This document shows, one piece after another, positions 1 to 9,000 of a DNA stretch of 62,817 nt. Positions within the stretch are counted from its first letter, which is position 1, and each line of letters opens with the position of its first letter. The notes beneath the pieces were generated by a model. The model did not search any database. It had not been told where the DNA came from and saw only the letters and a program-made list of their open reading frames with translations. Position numbers and translations under genes: made by a program. The stretch comes from Candidatus Angelobacter sp. (lineage in GTDB: Bacteria > Bacteroidota > Bacteroidia > Flavobacteriales > Blattabacteriaceae): the NCBI GenBank assembly GCA_035643775.1, contig DASQPV010000018.1, forward strand, positions 1 through 62,817. Direction: 5' to 3'.

Positions 1-141
1 TTCTTAAGTTCTACTTGAAAAGGATTAGGATAACGAGGATACTCCTCACCTGAGACTATAGTATTTTCGTTAGCATCTAGAAAAATATGAGAAGATCCAT
101 AAAATGCATTTCTAGCAGAGGAATATGGTATGAGCTCCTTA
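1..141. repeat. Left arm of exact 141-bp terminal inverted repeat
   Basis: Bases 1-141 are identical to the reverse complement of 62677-62817, with no mismatch; base 142 is the first difference (a here, t in the other copy). The repeat lies inside hisC from codon 6/7 onward. The other end of the repeat lies outside the window, so its true length is unknown and at least 141 bp. Confidence 0.97.
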
Positions 142-158
142 ATGTTTTTTCTAATCAT
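1..158 (-). CDS. hisC: Histidinol-phosphate aminotransferase, N-terminal part (runs off the left end)
   Basis: Encodes the first 52 residues of HisC, the PLP-dependent aminotransferase that converts imidazole-acetol phosphate to histidinol phosphate. The ATG lies at 158-156 on the minus strand. The reading frame continues to base 1 with the family's N-terminal LDANEN segment followed by YPRYPNP, typical of HisC. It overlaps the hisD stop codon by eight bases, so it is the third gene of a hisG-hisD-hisC operon, the usual Bacteroidetes order. PLP lysine and catalytic core are outside the window. Bases 1-141 recur inverted at the right end of the window. Family assignment is good; completeness cannot be judged. 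Confidence 0.85.
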   Translation of the reverse strand, partial: MIRKNIKELIPYSSARNAFYGSSHIFLDANENTIVSGEEYPRYPNPFQVELK

Positions 159-1440
159 TATTTTTATTTCTTATTCTAGATTGAACAGAAAAAGCATGGG
201 CATTAAGGACTTCAGAAACTGACATAGTTTTCACTGTTTCTGAAATTTTCTCCAACCCTTCTTTAGAAAGCTTTTGGAAACTTATTTTTTTTAGGAAACT
301 ATCCATTGATAGACCCCCGAAAGTTCTTGCATACCCTTTAGTAGGAAGAACATGATTTGGCCCGGAAGCGTAATCCCCAACGCTTTCTGGAGAATAGGCT
401 CCTAAAAAAACAGAACCTGCATTTCTAATTTTTTCAGAATATCTATCTGATTCCAAAAAGTTTAGTATTAAATGTTCTGGAGAGTATTGATTGGCTATAT
501 CAAGCCCTTCTTCTAAAGAAGGAACAAGAATAATGCAACTATTTTTAAAGGATTCTTTAACAAGAAACCTCTTTGGTTGATTATATATTTTTCTGTTTAG
601 TTCTTTCTTTACGCTTTCTCCCCAATATTTCTTGGGTGAGATTAACACTATCTGGCTATTAGTTCCATGTTCAGCTTGAGAGATCATATCGTCTGCAACA
701 TATTTTATACTAGAAATTTCATCAGCTATTATTCCTACTTCTGTTGGACCAGCTGGCATATCTATGGAAACCAAACATTCTTGAGAAAGAATTTGTTTAG
801 CAATAGTAACATATATGTTACCAGGTCCAAATATTTTATCAACTGAAGGAATACTTTGTGTACCAAAAGTCATTGCGGAAATAGCTTGTGCTCCTCCTGT
901 TTTATAGATTTTTCTTATTCCTACTCTTCTTGAAGCGTAAATAATATTAGTATGAATATTTCCACTAAAATTGGGGGGGGTACATAAAATAATATTTTTG
1001 CATTGAGCTAATCTAGCTGGAATTCCTAACATTAGAACAGTTGAAAATAAAGGAGCAGATCCGCCTGGTATATAAAGTCCAACCTTTCCAATTGGAAAGG
1101 TTTTATACCAACAAAGTACTCCTGAAATTGATTTTAATCTTATAAATTTATGGTATATTTGATTAAGGTTAAAAAATTCTATGTTTTTATAAGCTTGTTC
1201 TATGGATTTTTTAAAAGACTTTGATACTAATTTTATAGAACTTTCTATATCTTCTTCTAGAACCTGGATATCTTTCCAAGAAGAACATCTATCAAATTTT
1301 TTTGCATAAAATTTTAGAGCAGAATCCCCATTTATTTTTACCTTTTTTATAATCTCTCGTACTTTTGAGATTAAAATACTCCGATAATTTTTTGTGGGCC
1401 TTATTTGAAAAGTGGGATTAGGATAGGTTTTTATTTCCAT
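151..1440 (-). CDS. hisD: Histidinol dehydrogenase
   Basis: Cytosolic zinc enzyme that oxidises L-histidinol to L-histidine through two NAD-dependent steps, the last reaction of histidine synthesis. At 429 aa it is full length for the family. Visible signatures include the GPGNIYV segment near residue 200, the zinc-ligand QAEHG motif near 255, the SPEHL motif near 324 carrying the catalytic Glu-His pair, GDYASGPNHVLPT near 360, and the C-terminal AHAFS containing the last zinc-binding histidine. It lies 28 bases downstream of hisG on the same strand and its TAG overlaps the hisC start, so the three are probably co-transcribed. No damage is seen. Confidence 0.97.
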   Translation of the reverse strand: MEIKTYPNPTFQIRPTKNYRSILISKVREIIKKVKINGDSALKFYAKKFDRCSSWKDIQVLEEDIESSIKLVSKSFKKSIEQAYKNIEFFNLNQIYHKFIRLKSISGVLCWYKTFPIGKVGLYIPGGSAPLFSTVLMLGIPARLAQCKNIILCTPPNFSGNIHTNIIYASRRVGIRKIYKTGGAQAISAMTFGTQSIPSVDKIFGPGNIYVTIAKQILSQECLVSIDMPAGPTEVGIIADEISSIKYVADDMISQAEHGTNSQIVLISPKKYWGESVKKELNRKIYNQPKRFLVKESFKNSCIILVPSLEEGLDIANQYSPEHLILNFLESDRYSEKIRNAGSVFLGAYSPESVGDYASGPNHVLPTKGYARTFGGLSMDSFLKKISFQKLSKEGLEKISETVKTMSVSEVLNAHAFSVQSRIRNKNND

Positions 1441-1468
1441 AATTTTCTTTCCATAATTCTAAAATTTC

Positions 1469-2347
1469 TTAATAAATAATTTTTTCGATAGGCATAACGA
1501 GAATATTAAAAACACCAAAAATTTTTAAATTTTCAGCCACTCTCCAAAACTCCTTTTCGCTAATTACAGCATGTATTACACATAATTGAGAATTGATTAA
1601 TAATGGAGATATAGTTAGAGTTAGATTTTTAGGTAAGTACGTAGGTAAGTACGACATTATTTTATCTAATTTCTTTATTGGAGCATTCAATAATATGTAT
1701 TTATTATTTTTAGCATTTCTTACAGCTAGGATACGAAAAAGAAGTTCTTTCATTAGTTTTTTTCCTATTGGATCTTCCTCTATGCTCATAGAGGAAGCTA
1801 ATATAGCCTCTGATTGCAAAAGAGTCTCTACTTCTTTTAGTCCATTCATGAATAGTGTAGATCCACTACTTACTAAATCGCAAATGCAATAGGATAATCC
1901 AATACTAGGAGCTAGTTCTACTGAACCGCTTATTTCTTGAATTTCTGCATCAATACTATGCTTTGTCAGAAATTCTTGAACAAGAATAGGATAACTTGTG
2001 GTAATTCTCTTTCCGTTTAGGTCTTTGATTCCTCTATAATTGAGTTGTCTAGGAATAGCTATAGATAAGCGACACTTGCCAAAACCCAATCTTTCTTTAA
2101 CTTGTATTCTTTTCCTTTTTTCCGAAAAAATATTCTCGCCCACTATTCCAATATCTGCTATACTATCCTCTAGATATTGAGGAATATCATCATCCCTTAG
2201 AAAAAAAATTTCTAAAGGAAAATTTAACGCAAAAGCTTTTAATTGATTCTTTCTGAATTGTATATTTATCCCACATTCTTTAAGAAGTTTAAGAGAATCT
2301 TCATAAAGCCTTCCTGATTTTTGAATGGCTACTTTTAGTTTATTCAT
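1469..2347 (-). CDS. hisG: ATP phosphoribosyltransferase, long form
   Basis: Catalyses the committed step of histidine synthesis, condensing ATP and PRPP to phosphoribosyl-ATP. The 292-aa length and a C-terminal region of about 75 residues after the two periplasmic-binding-like catalytic lobes mark the long, hexameric form, in which the ACT-like tail normally binds histidine for feedback inhibition; retention of that tail suggests allosteric control may survive. The N-terminus MNKLKVAIQKSGRL matches the family, fixing the start. First gene of the minus-strand his operon. Its ATG is back to back with the aroA ATG in a shared CATATG, so its promoter must lie inside aroA. Confidence 0.96.
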   Translation of the reverse strand: MNKLKVAIQKSGRLYEDSLKLLKECGINIQFRKNQLKAFALNFPLEIFFLRDDDIPQYLEDSIADIGIVGENIFSEKRKRIQVKERLGFGKCRLSIAIPRQLNYRGIKDLNGKRITTSYPILVQEFLTKHSIDAEIQEISGSVELAPSIGLSYCICDLVSSGSTLFMNGLKEVETLLQSEAILASSMSIEEDPIGKKLMKELLFRILAVRNAKNNKYILLNAPIKKLDKIMSYLPTYLPKNLTLTISPLLINSQLCVIHAVISEKEFWRVAENLKIFGVFNILVMPIEKIIY

Positions 2348-3592
2348 ATGTGCTTTATTTTCAAAATTTGTAAAAAGGATCCATACCTATATGGGTATAT
2401 AGGGATCACCGGATCTAAAAGCGAATCGAATAGGTTACTCCTTCTTCAAGCTATATATACAGATAAAATAAAAATTAAAATAGATAATCTTTCCCACGCT
2501 TCTGATACTAATCTCTTAAGAAGAGCTTTAAAAAACTCAAAATCCTTAATTAACATTGAACATGCTGGAACGTCTATGCGTTTTTTAACGTCTTATTTTT
2601 CTATTAAAGATTGTAGTGAAATTATTTTAACTGGTTCCAATAGAATGAAACAAAGACCTATTTCAGTTTTGGTGAATGCTTTAAGAATCCTTGGGTCTAG
2701 GATTTTTTTTTTAGAAAAAGAGGGATTCCCTCCACTTAAAATATGTGGAAAAAAAATCTCTGGATGGTCTGTCCCTATCGATCCTAAAATTAGCAGTCAA
2801 TATATAAGCGCACTTATCCTAATAGGATCTAGCCTTTTAAATGGATTAAAACTTTTCTTTTCTCTAGAAAAGATAACTTCATCCCCTTATGTTCAAATGA
2901 CTTTGAATATTTTGAAGAAAACAGGGATAAAAATCTCTTGGATGAAAAACTTTATTTGTATAAATCCCACTAAAAACCTGAATCGGAAAGTTTTTTCTGT
3001 AGAGTCTGATTGGAGTTCAGCATCCTATTACTATGCTTTGTCTGCTATTTCTAAAACAGTAAAAATTAGAATGAGTTACTTTGAAGAAAAAAGCTATCAA
3101 GGAGATAGTTTTGTCGCATATATATATAGAAAATATTTCGGAATAAATACCATTTTCACATATGGTAAAATGATATTAAGTAGTCAAAGAAATAACTTTC
3201 TCCATACTTTTTTAGAACTAGACCTAAATTCTATGCCTGATATTGCTCAAACTATTGCAGTTACTTGTGCTGCTTTACGTAGAAAATGTTTTTTAATAGG
3301 CCTAGAAACACTAAAAATTAAAGAGACGAATAGGCTTAAAGCTTTGCAAAAGGAGCTATTTAAAATAGGCGTCCTATCTATTATTACCGAAAATTCCTTC
3401 CAAATTATTGGGTTTGAATACAAGAAAGAAAATCTTTTTTTTATAAAAACTTACGAAGATCATAGAATGGCTATGTCGTTTGCTCCTTTCTCTCTTAGAG
3501 AGACTCTTAATATAGGTAAACCTGAAGTAGTTGAAAAATCATATACCCATTTTTGGAATGATTTGCGTTATTTTGGGTTTGGGATAATATAA
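2348..3592 (+). CDS. aroA: 3-phosphoshikimate 1-carboxyvinyltransferase (EPSP synthase)
   Basis: Sixth enzyme of the shikimate pathway: joins shikimate-3-phosphate and PEP to give EPSP, the precursor of chorismate and aromatic amino acids. At 414 aa it is close to family length. Seen are GSKSESNR near residue 22 (substrate and PEP binding, usually GSKSISNR), HAGTSMRFL near 75 (family NAGTAMR), SSQYISAL near 150, KETNRLKAL near 325, and the C-terminal DHRMAMSFAPFSL. The catalytic Asp and Glu contexts look conserved. It starts at base 2348, directly abutting divergent hisG, and is followed four bases later by tRNA-Glu. Confidence 0.95.
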   Translation: MCFIFKICKKDPYLYGYIGITGSKSESNRLLLLQAIYTDKIKIKIDNLSHASDTNLLRRALKNSKSLINIEHAGTSMRFLTSYFSIKDCSEIILTGSNRMKQRPISVLVNALRILGSRIFFLEKEGFPPLKICGKKISGWSVPIDPKISSQYISALILIGSSLLNGLKLFFSLEKITSSPYVQMTLNILKKTGIKISWMKNFICINPTKNLNRKVFSVESDWSSASYYYALSAISKTVKIRMSYFEEKSYQGDSFVAYIYRKYFGINTIFTYGKMILSSQRNNFLHTFLELDLNSMPDIAQTIAVTCAALRRKCFLIGLETLKIKETNRLKALQKELFKIGVLSIITENSFQIIGFEYKKENLFFIKTYEDHRMAMSFAPFSLRETLNIGKPEVVEKSYTHFWNDLRYFGFGII

Positions 3593-3596
3593 TAAA

Positions 3597-3668
3597 GGCC
3601 CATTCGTCTATTGGTTAGGACATCAGATTTTCATTCTGAAAAGAGGGGTTCGATTCCCCTATGGGCTG
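3597..3668 (+). tRNA. tRNA-Glu (anticodon TTC)
   Basis: A complete cloverleaf folds: acceptor GGCCCAT with ATGGGCT, anticodon stem TCAGA/TCTGA around loop TTTTCAT, and T-arm AGGGG-TTCGATT-CCCCT. The anticodon is TTC. The first acceptor pair is G1.U72 rather than Watson-Crick. The discriminator is G and CCA is not encoded. Confidence 0.96.
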
Positions 3669-3700
3669 CTTAAATTTTTAAATTTAAATACCTTTTTGTA

Positions 3701-3958
3701 ATGGCAAATAATTCTTCAGTTTTAAAAAATAAAAAAATTCGTGTTCGAAACAGATATTATTTTAAATCTATACGAACAGCAATAAAAAAACTTAAAAAAG
3801 AGGAAAATAGGAATAAATCGTCCTTGGATTTTTGTTTTCGAAAGACAATTTCTATGATAGATAAACTTTCGAAAAGAAAAGTTATTCATAAAAACAAGGC
3901 AGGAAGGATGAAAAAACAATTATTTTACATAAAAAATAATGAAAAAATATGTAACTAA
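3701..3958 (+). CDS. rpsT: 30S ribosomal protein S20
   Basis: Small basic protein that binds the 5' and 3' minor domains of 16S rRNA early in 30S assembly. At 85 aa it has the expected length and lysine-rich helical composition. Family signatures are MANNSSVLKNKKIRVRNR at the start, which resembles the MANHKSALKRIRQ type, and the near-terminal KVIHKNKAGRMKKQL, equivalent to the GVIHKNKAARKKSRL signature. Its last 20 bases overlap the start of greA, so translation is probably coupled. Confidence 0.93.
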   Translation: MANNSSVLKNKKIRVRNRYYFKSIRTAIKKLKKEENRNKSSLDFCFRKTISMIDKLSKRKVIHKNKAGRMKKQLFYIKNNEKICN

Positions 3959-4409
3959 GGAAGGATTTCAAAAACTTAAAGAAGAAATTGAAAAATTAGA
4001 GAGTATAGAACGTGTAAATATTTCTAGAAAAATAGCTGAAGCTAGAGATAAAGGAGATATTTCAGAAAACGCTGAATATGATGCAGCTAAAGAAGATCAA
4101 GAATTTTTAGAAGCACGTATTGCTTCCCTAAAAAAAAGCTTTGCTAATGCAAAGATTATAGACGTTTCTAAAATGGATTATTCCAAGGTTTCGATCCTCT
4201 CTAGAGTAAGAATAAAAAATCTTAATTCTGGGGATCAGGTTATTTACACCTTAGTTCCAGAAGAGGAGTCTAATCTTAAAATGGGTAAAATTTCGGTAAA
4301 TTCTCCCATTTCTTCTGGCTTATTGGGTAAGAAAGTTGGGGAAATAGCTCATATAAAGTTACCCAATGGTAGAGTAATCGATTATGAAATACTAGAGATT
4401 TTCAAATGA
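3939..4409 (+). CDS. greA: Transcription elongation factor GreA
   Basis: Binds the RNA polymerase secondary channel and stimulates cleavage of backtracked transcripts. At 156 aa it is full length. The N-terminal coiled coil carries the conserved acidic tip ARDKGDISENAEYDAAKEDQ near residues 33-52; the two catalytic acidic residues of the D-x-x-E type lie there. The C-terminal FKBP-like domain runs from about 80 to 156 and includes SPISSGLLGKKVGE. It overlaps rpsT by 20 bases and abuts tatC. Retaining GreA in such a reduced genome fits AT-rich templates that promote pausing, which is an inference. Confidence 0.96.
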   Translation: MKKYVTKEGFQKLKEEIEKLESIERVNISRKIAEARDKGDISENAEYDAAKEDQEFLEARIASLKKSFANAKIIDVSKMDYSKVSILSRVRIKNLNSGDQVIYTLVPEEESNLKMGKISVNSPISSGLLGKKVGEIAHIKLPNGRVIDYEILEIFK

Positions 4410-4436
4410 GTGGATCTACGTAATTTTAAAAAAAAA

Positions 4437-5201
4437 ATGTCCTTCTCAAAAATGTCTTTTATGTCTCATATCGAAGTTCTTAGAAAACATATTATTCGCA
4501 GTCTATTTTCTTTATTTTTAGGCATGACTGCTGTTATGTTAAATAAAGAACTCTTCTTCGATAAGATTATTTTAGCACCAGCTAAATCTAAGTTTGTTAC
4601 TTATCGTTTTTTTAGGATGATTGATAAAGGAAAAAAAAATTTTATATTGCCTGAGGATTTGCATCTTCAAAACAGAAGGCTTTTTGGTCAATTTAATGCA
4701 TATATAGGAGTATGTTTAACTGGAGGAATAATTTTATCATTTCCGTATATAATGTATGAATTCTGGAGGTTTATAAAACCGGGTCTTTCTAAGAAAGAAA
4801 AAAGTTTTTTTCTCAAAATTTTTATAACAACTTCTTTACTCTTCTTGTTTGGAATACTTTTTGGATATTTCGTTCTCTCTCCAATGACCATTCAATTTGC
4901 CTATGTATTCAAAGTAAGTCCTATTTTAAAAAACGTTTTTGATTTATCAGATTATGTAAATACCATTATACAATCTACACTTTCTATGGGATTAACTTTC
5001 CTTCTACCAATTTTTGTCTATTTTTTTACTAAAATTGGATTAATTAATCAAAATTTTTTGCGTACATATAGAAAACATGCTTTTTTAGTTATTTTAATTA
5101 TATCTGCAGCTCTAACACCTGGAGATGCTCTAAACATGTTTCTAGCAGCGATCCCTATTCTTCTTTTATATGAGTTAAGTATTAACGTTTCTTATAATTA
5201 A
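4437..5201 (+). CDS. tatC: Twin-arginine translocase subunit TatC
   Basis: Multi-spanning inner-membrane receptor of the Tat pathway, which exports folded proteins bearing twin-arginine signals. Evidence is the N-terminal MSFMSHIEVLRKHIIRS (family SFLEHLEELR), hydrophobic segments near residues 25, 95, 145, 185 and 220-240 of the full frame, the FWRFIKPGLSKKEK loop and LSPMTIQFAY. An in-frame GTG at 4410 abuts greA and would add nine residues (MDLRNFKKK); the ATG at 4437 was preferred because family similarity begins there. The partner tatA is at 46985. Its TAA shares a TTAA palindrome with the smpB stop on the other strand. Confidence 0.93.
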   Translation: MSFSKMSFMSHIEVLRKHIIRSLFSLFLGMTAVMLNKELFFDKIILAPAKSKFVTYRFFRMIDKGKKNFILPEDLHLQNRRLFGQFNAYIGVCLTGGIILSFPYIMYEFWRFIKPGLSKKEKSFFLKIFITTSLLFLFGILFGYFVLSPMTIQFAYVFKVSPILKNVFDLSDYVNTIIQSTLSMGLTFLLPIFVYFFTKIGLINQNFLRTYRKHAFLVILIISAALTPGDALNMFLAAIPILLLYELSINVSYN

Positions 5202-5659
5202 TGACAAAATCTAGAACGATCCCGTTTATTTTCTCTTTTCTTGATAACTTCCCGTTTATCAAATATTTTTCTACCTTTGGCCAGAAAAATTTGAAGTTTA
5301 GCATATCCTTTTTGATTGATAAATAATTTATTAGGAATAATAGTTAATCCAGACTTTTCTGATTTTTTACTAATTTTTATTAATTCCTTTTTATTCAAAA
5401 GAAGTTTTCTACTTCGATTAGGTATATGATTGAAATTAGCTTCCATCCGATACTCTGAAATGTATATATTAATAGCATACAATTCCCCATTTTTCATTAG
5501 ACAAAAGCTTTCTGAAATACTTGCTTTATTTTGTCTAATGGATTTTATTTCAGTTCCTAATAATTGGATTCCAGCAACATATTCTTCAATGAATTCATAT
5601 TCAAAAGAAGCTCTTCTATTTTTAATACAGTTTTTCAATGTATTTTTTATTTTATTCAT
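5198..5659 (-). CDS. smpB: SsrA-binding protein SmpB
   Basis: Binds the tRNA-like domain of tmRNA and brings it to ribosomes stalled on broken messages. At 153 aa it is full length. The OB-fold core shows NRRASFEYEFIEEYVAGIQLLGTEIK split across residues 14-39, then SFCLMKNGELYAINIYISEY, the RSRKLLLNKKEL helix, and the basic C-terminal tail KGRKIFDKREVIKKRENKRDRSR that normally senses the empty mRNA channel. Its survival predicts a tmRNA gene somewhere in the genome; none could be recognised with confidence in this window. Its stop overlaps that of tatC by four bases. Confidence 0.96.
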   Translation of the reverse strand: MNKIKNTLKNCIKNRRASFEYEFIEEYVAGIQLLGTEIKSIRQNKASISESFCLMKNGELYAINIYISEYRMEANFNHIPNRSRKLLLNKKELIKISKKSEKSGLTIIPNKLFINQKGYAKLQIFLAKGRKIFDKREVIKKRENKRDRSRFCH

Positions 5660-5991
5660 AATTTTTCTCTGTGATGCTGAAAACTTTAATGTCAGAAATT
5701 AAACAACTTAATAAATTAAGTACGCAAACAGCATTCAAATTCAGTCTGTATGGGCTTTAGTATCCAAATCTTTTTTTCCTTTTTACCCAGCTATGCTGGA
5801 TCAGTCCAACAACAAAATAGCTAAAACCTGCAAAGTATGTACACAAAAATGGGTGAATAATCAACTTACTCCATAGCTTATAGTTGCTTTATGTGCTGAT
5901 CTATAGATTTGGACGTTCTACCTTCGTATACTTGAAAACAGCAGAATAGAAAAAACATCTACTGTTTTCAAGTATATTGTCACTATATTGC
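5660..5991. other. Unassigned 332-bp spacer with nested helices; possible structured RNA
   Basis: No open frame of note crosses this gap between smpB and tRNA-Val. It has nested complementary segments: 5763-5770 with 5906-5913 (8 bp), inside that 5798-5804 with 5896-5902 (7 bp including one G.U), and a local ccagc-tat-gctgg hairpin at 5787-5799. Downstream is a 15-bp perfect stem, 5927-5941 with 5962-5976, with a 20-base loop. It is less AT-rich than other spacers here. Position beside smpB suggests tmRNA, but no T-arm or tag ending in ALAA was found on either strand; a rod-like 6S-type RNA is another option. Strand and identity are unknown. Confidence 0.35.
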
Positions 5992-6066
5992 GGACATTTA
6001 GCTCAGTTTGGTTTAGAGTCTTACTTTGACAGAGTAGGGGCATCGGTTCGAATCCGGTAATGTCCA
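5992..6066 (+). tRNA. tRNA-Val (anticodon GAC)
   Basis: The acceptor GGACATT/AATGTCC is fully paired with discriminator A. The D-stem is GCTC/GAGT, the anticodon stem TTACT/AGTAG encloses loop TTGACAG, and the T-arm is ATCGG-TTCGAAT-CCGGT. The anticodon reads GAC. A GAC reader is dispensable where a TAC isoacceptor exists, so its presence suggests a tRNA set that is not fully minimised. Confidence 0.9.
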
Positions 6067-6091
6067 CTTCACTGTTCTTCTTCTTATTATT

Positions 6092-9000
6092 ATGTATGTT
6101 ATTTTAGATACAGAAACTTCAGGTTTAACTTCAGGTGAAAATTGGCCTTGTATAGTACAAATTGCTTGGCAATGTTATAATACTTTGGGAGAACTAGTTG
6201 AGTTTAAGAATTTTTTTGTTAAACCTGAAGGTTTAGACATTCCTTTTAATTCAACAAAAATACATGGGATAACTACTGAAAAAGTTAAGTCTGTCGGAGA
6301 TGATCTTTTTTTTGTTTTAAATTGTTTAGAGCAATCTCTAGAAAAGAGTAAATTTGTTATCGGGCATAATATAGAATTTGATATAAATGTTCTTTATTGT
6401 GAATTTTTTAGAAAAAATATTAAAACTTCCATTTTGAAAAAAATCTTCATTGATACTAAAAAGGCTATTCCTAGTTTGAGAAGGAATAAATGGCCTACTC
6501 TTAAGGAACTTTATCAAAAACTTTTCAGAAAGGAACTTTCTTTAACCCATAACGCTATTCATGATGTAACAGCTACCTCAAAATGTTTCTTTGAATTAAT
6601 TCGCATAGGAGTTCTATCTTTCGGAGTATTTGGAATTAAATTGCTTGAAAAATTTAAAAAAAAGCAAAAAGAATTTATTGATTCTTCCTTCTTCCCTATC
6701 TCTTTTAAAAGGGAAATAAAAATAGAATCTGAAACATCTAATGAACTTCTATACGCAAAGAATTTTTCTCACTTGCATAATCATACTTGTTTTTCGATTC
6801 TGTGTTCTACTATAGATGTAAGATCCTTAGTTAATAGAGCAGTTGAACAAAATATGCCAGCTGTTGGGATTACAGATTATGGAAATCTAATGGGCGTCGC
6901 TTATTTTATGGAATCTATTCGATTAGCTAATACTGAAATAAATAAGTATAATGAAAAATCTAAAAAGTATGGGAAGAGAAACATTAAAGGAGTTCTTGGG
7001 TGCGAAGTTTTTATAGATATAAAAAATTCAGAAAAATATTATCCTCAAGTACTTTTAGCTAAAAATAAAAGAGGATTTCAGAACTTATCAAAGATCAGTT
7101 CTTATGGATTTACAGATAGGGACTCCTTTGTGATACCAAAGGTTTGCAAAAGCATTATTAAAATTTACAAGGAAGAACTTATAGCTCTTAGTGGAGATAT
7201 TAATTCTGAAATTCCATCTACAATCTTGAATAGAGGTTGTATAGAGGCAGAAAAAGTTTTTTGTTGGTGGAATGAATGTTTCGGGTCAGATTTTTATGTA
7301 GAATTACTTAGACATGGTCTTAAAGAAGAAGATTACGTTAATAAAATTTTACTTAAATTAGCAAAAAAATATAGAGTAAAATATATTGCGCAAAATAATC
7401 CTTTTTATCTAGATAAAAAAGATTCTGATGCTCAGGATATTTTACTTTGCGTACGCAAAGGAGAAAAATTGTCTACACCTATAGGTAAGGGTAAAGGGTT
7501 TAGATTTGGATTTCCAAATAAGGAATTCTATTTAAAAACATCAAAACAAATAGAAAATATTTTTTCAGATATTCCTGAATCTTTCAATTATTTAGAGGAG
7601 CTTCTTGAAAAGGTAGAGGACTATGATCTTATGCAGAATATTTTACTGCCGAAGTTACAAAAATCTTTTAAAGACCCTAACGCTTTTTTGAAACACCTGA
7701 CTTATAAAGGAGCTAAGTATCGTTACGGTAAAATTACAAGCTCTATAAAAACTCGTATAGAGTTAGAGTTAGATATTATAAAAAAAACTGGTTATCCAGG
7801 TTATTTTCTTATAGTACAGGATTTTACATCTCAAGCGAGAAAAATGGACGTTTCAGTTGGACCTGGAAGAGGATCAGTTGCAGGATCTGTAGTAGCTTAC
7901 TGTATAGGGATTACGGATATAGATCCAATTAAATACGGTTTACTTTTCGAGCGTTTTTTGAATCCAGATAGGGTTTCAATGCCAGATATTGACATAGATT
8001 TTGATGATAGAGGCCGGGATAAAATTATCAAATGGGTTGTAGAAAAATATGGAACAACTCAAGTAGCTCATATTATTACATATGGTACTTTGGCTTCAAA
8101 ATTATCTATACGAGACACAGCTAGAGTTTTAGGGTTACCTTTATCTGATGTAGATAGAATAACCAAAATGATCCCAAATATTTCCTTAAAAAGGCTATTT
8201 TCAGAAAATATTTCTTCTCTAAACCTTTTTAAAAGTGAAATAAAAAATGTAATAAAGATTAGAAAAATTTACGAAAATTCTGGATTAGAATCTTTAACAC
8301 TTCGTCAAGCTAAGATTATTGAAGGATCTATCCGAAGTACAGGAATACATGCTTGTGGTATTATTATTGCACCTTCAGATATAAGAGAACTTATCCCAGT
8401 TTCTGGATCTTCTGAATTGCTAGTTACCCAATTTGATAACGAGGTAGTAGAAAGTGTAGGACTTCTTAAAATGGACTTTCTTGGATTAAAAACTTTAACT
8501 ATTATTAAAGATGCTTTGAACCTAATAAAAAAAAAGAATCCTGAATTAGATTCTTTTCCTTTAGATGATATAGAAACTTACAAACTTTTTCAAAAAGGGG
8601 AAACTGTAGCAGTTTTCCAATACGAATCTACTGGAATGCAAAAGTATCTTAGAAAACTAAAGCCGGATACTTTTTATGATCTTATCGCAATGAATGCATT
8701 ATATCGTCCAGGTCCTATGCAATATATTCCAAATTTTATAGCAAGAAAACACGGATTGGAGCCTATAACTTATGATCTACCTGAAATGGAAGAATTCTTA
8801 AGTAATACTTACGGCATTACTATTTATCAAGAACAAGTAATGCTTCTAGCAGAAAAACTAGCCGAGTTTAGAAAAGGTCATGCTGACCTAATACGAAAAG
8901 CAATAGGAAAAAAGCAAAAAAACATACTGGACAAAATGAAAGAACGATTTTTTGAGGGAGCAAAAAGAAAAGGTTATTCTCAAAAAATTTTAGAGAAAAT

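Noticed and set aside
5660-5991. tmRNA (ssrA) next to smpB
   Set aside because: No GGTTCGA-like T-arm, matching 5'/3' acceptor or tag ending in ALAA plus stop was found on either strand; kept only as an unassigned structured region.
6092-6660. DnaQ-DnaE fusion as a novel event
   Set aside because: An N-terminal exonuclease on DnaE is, as I recall, usual in Bacteroidetes, so it is described but not claimed as new.
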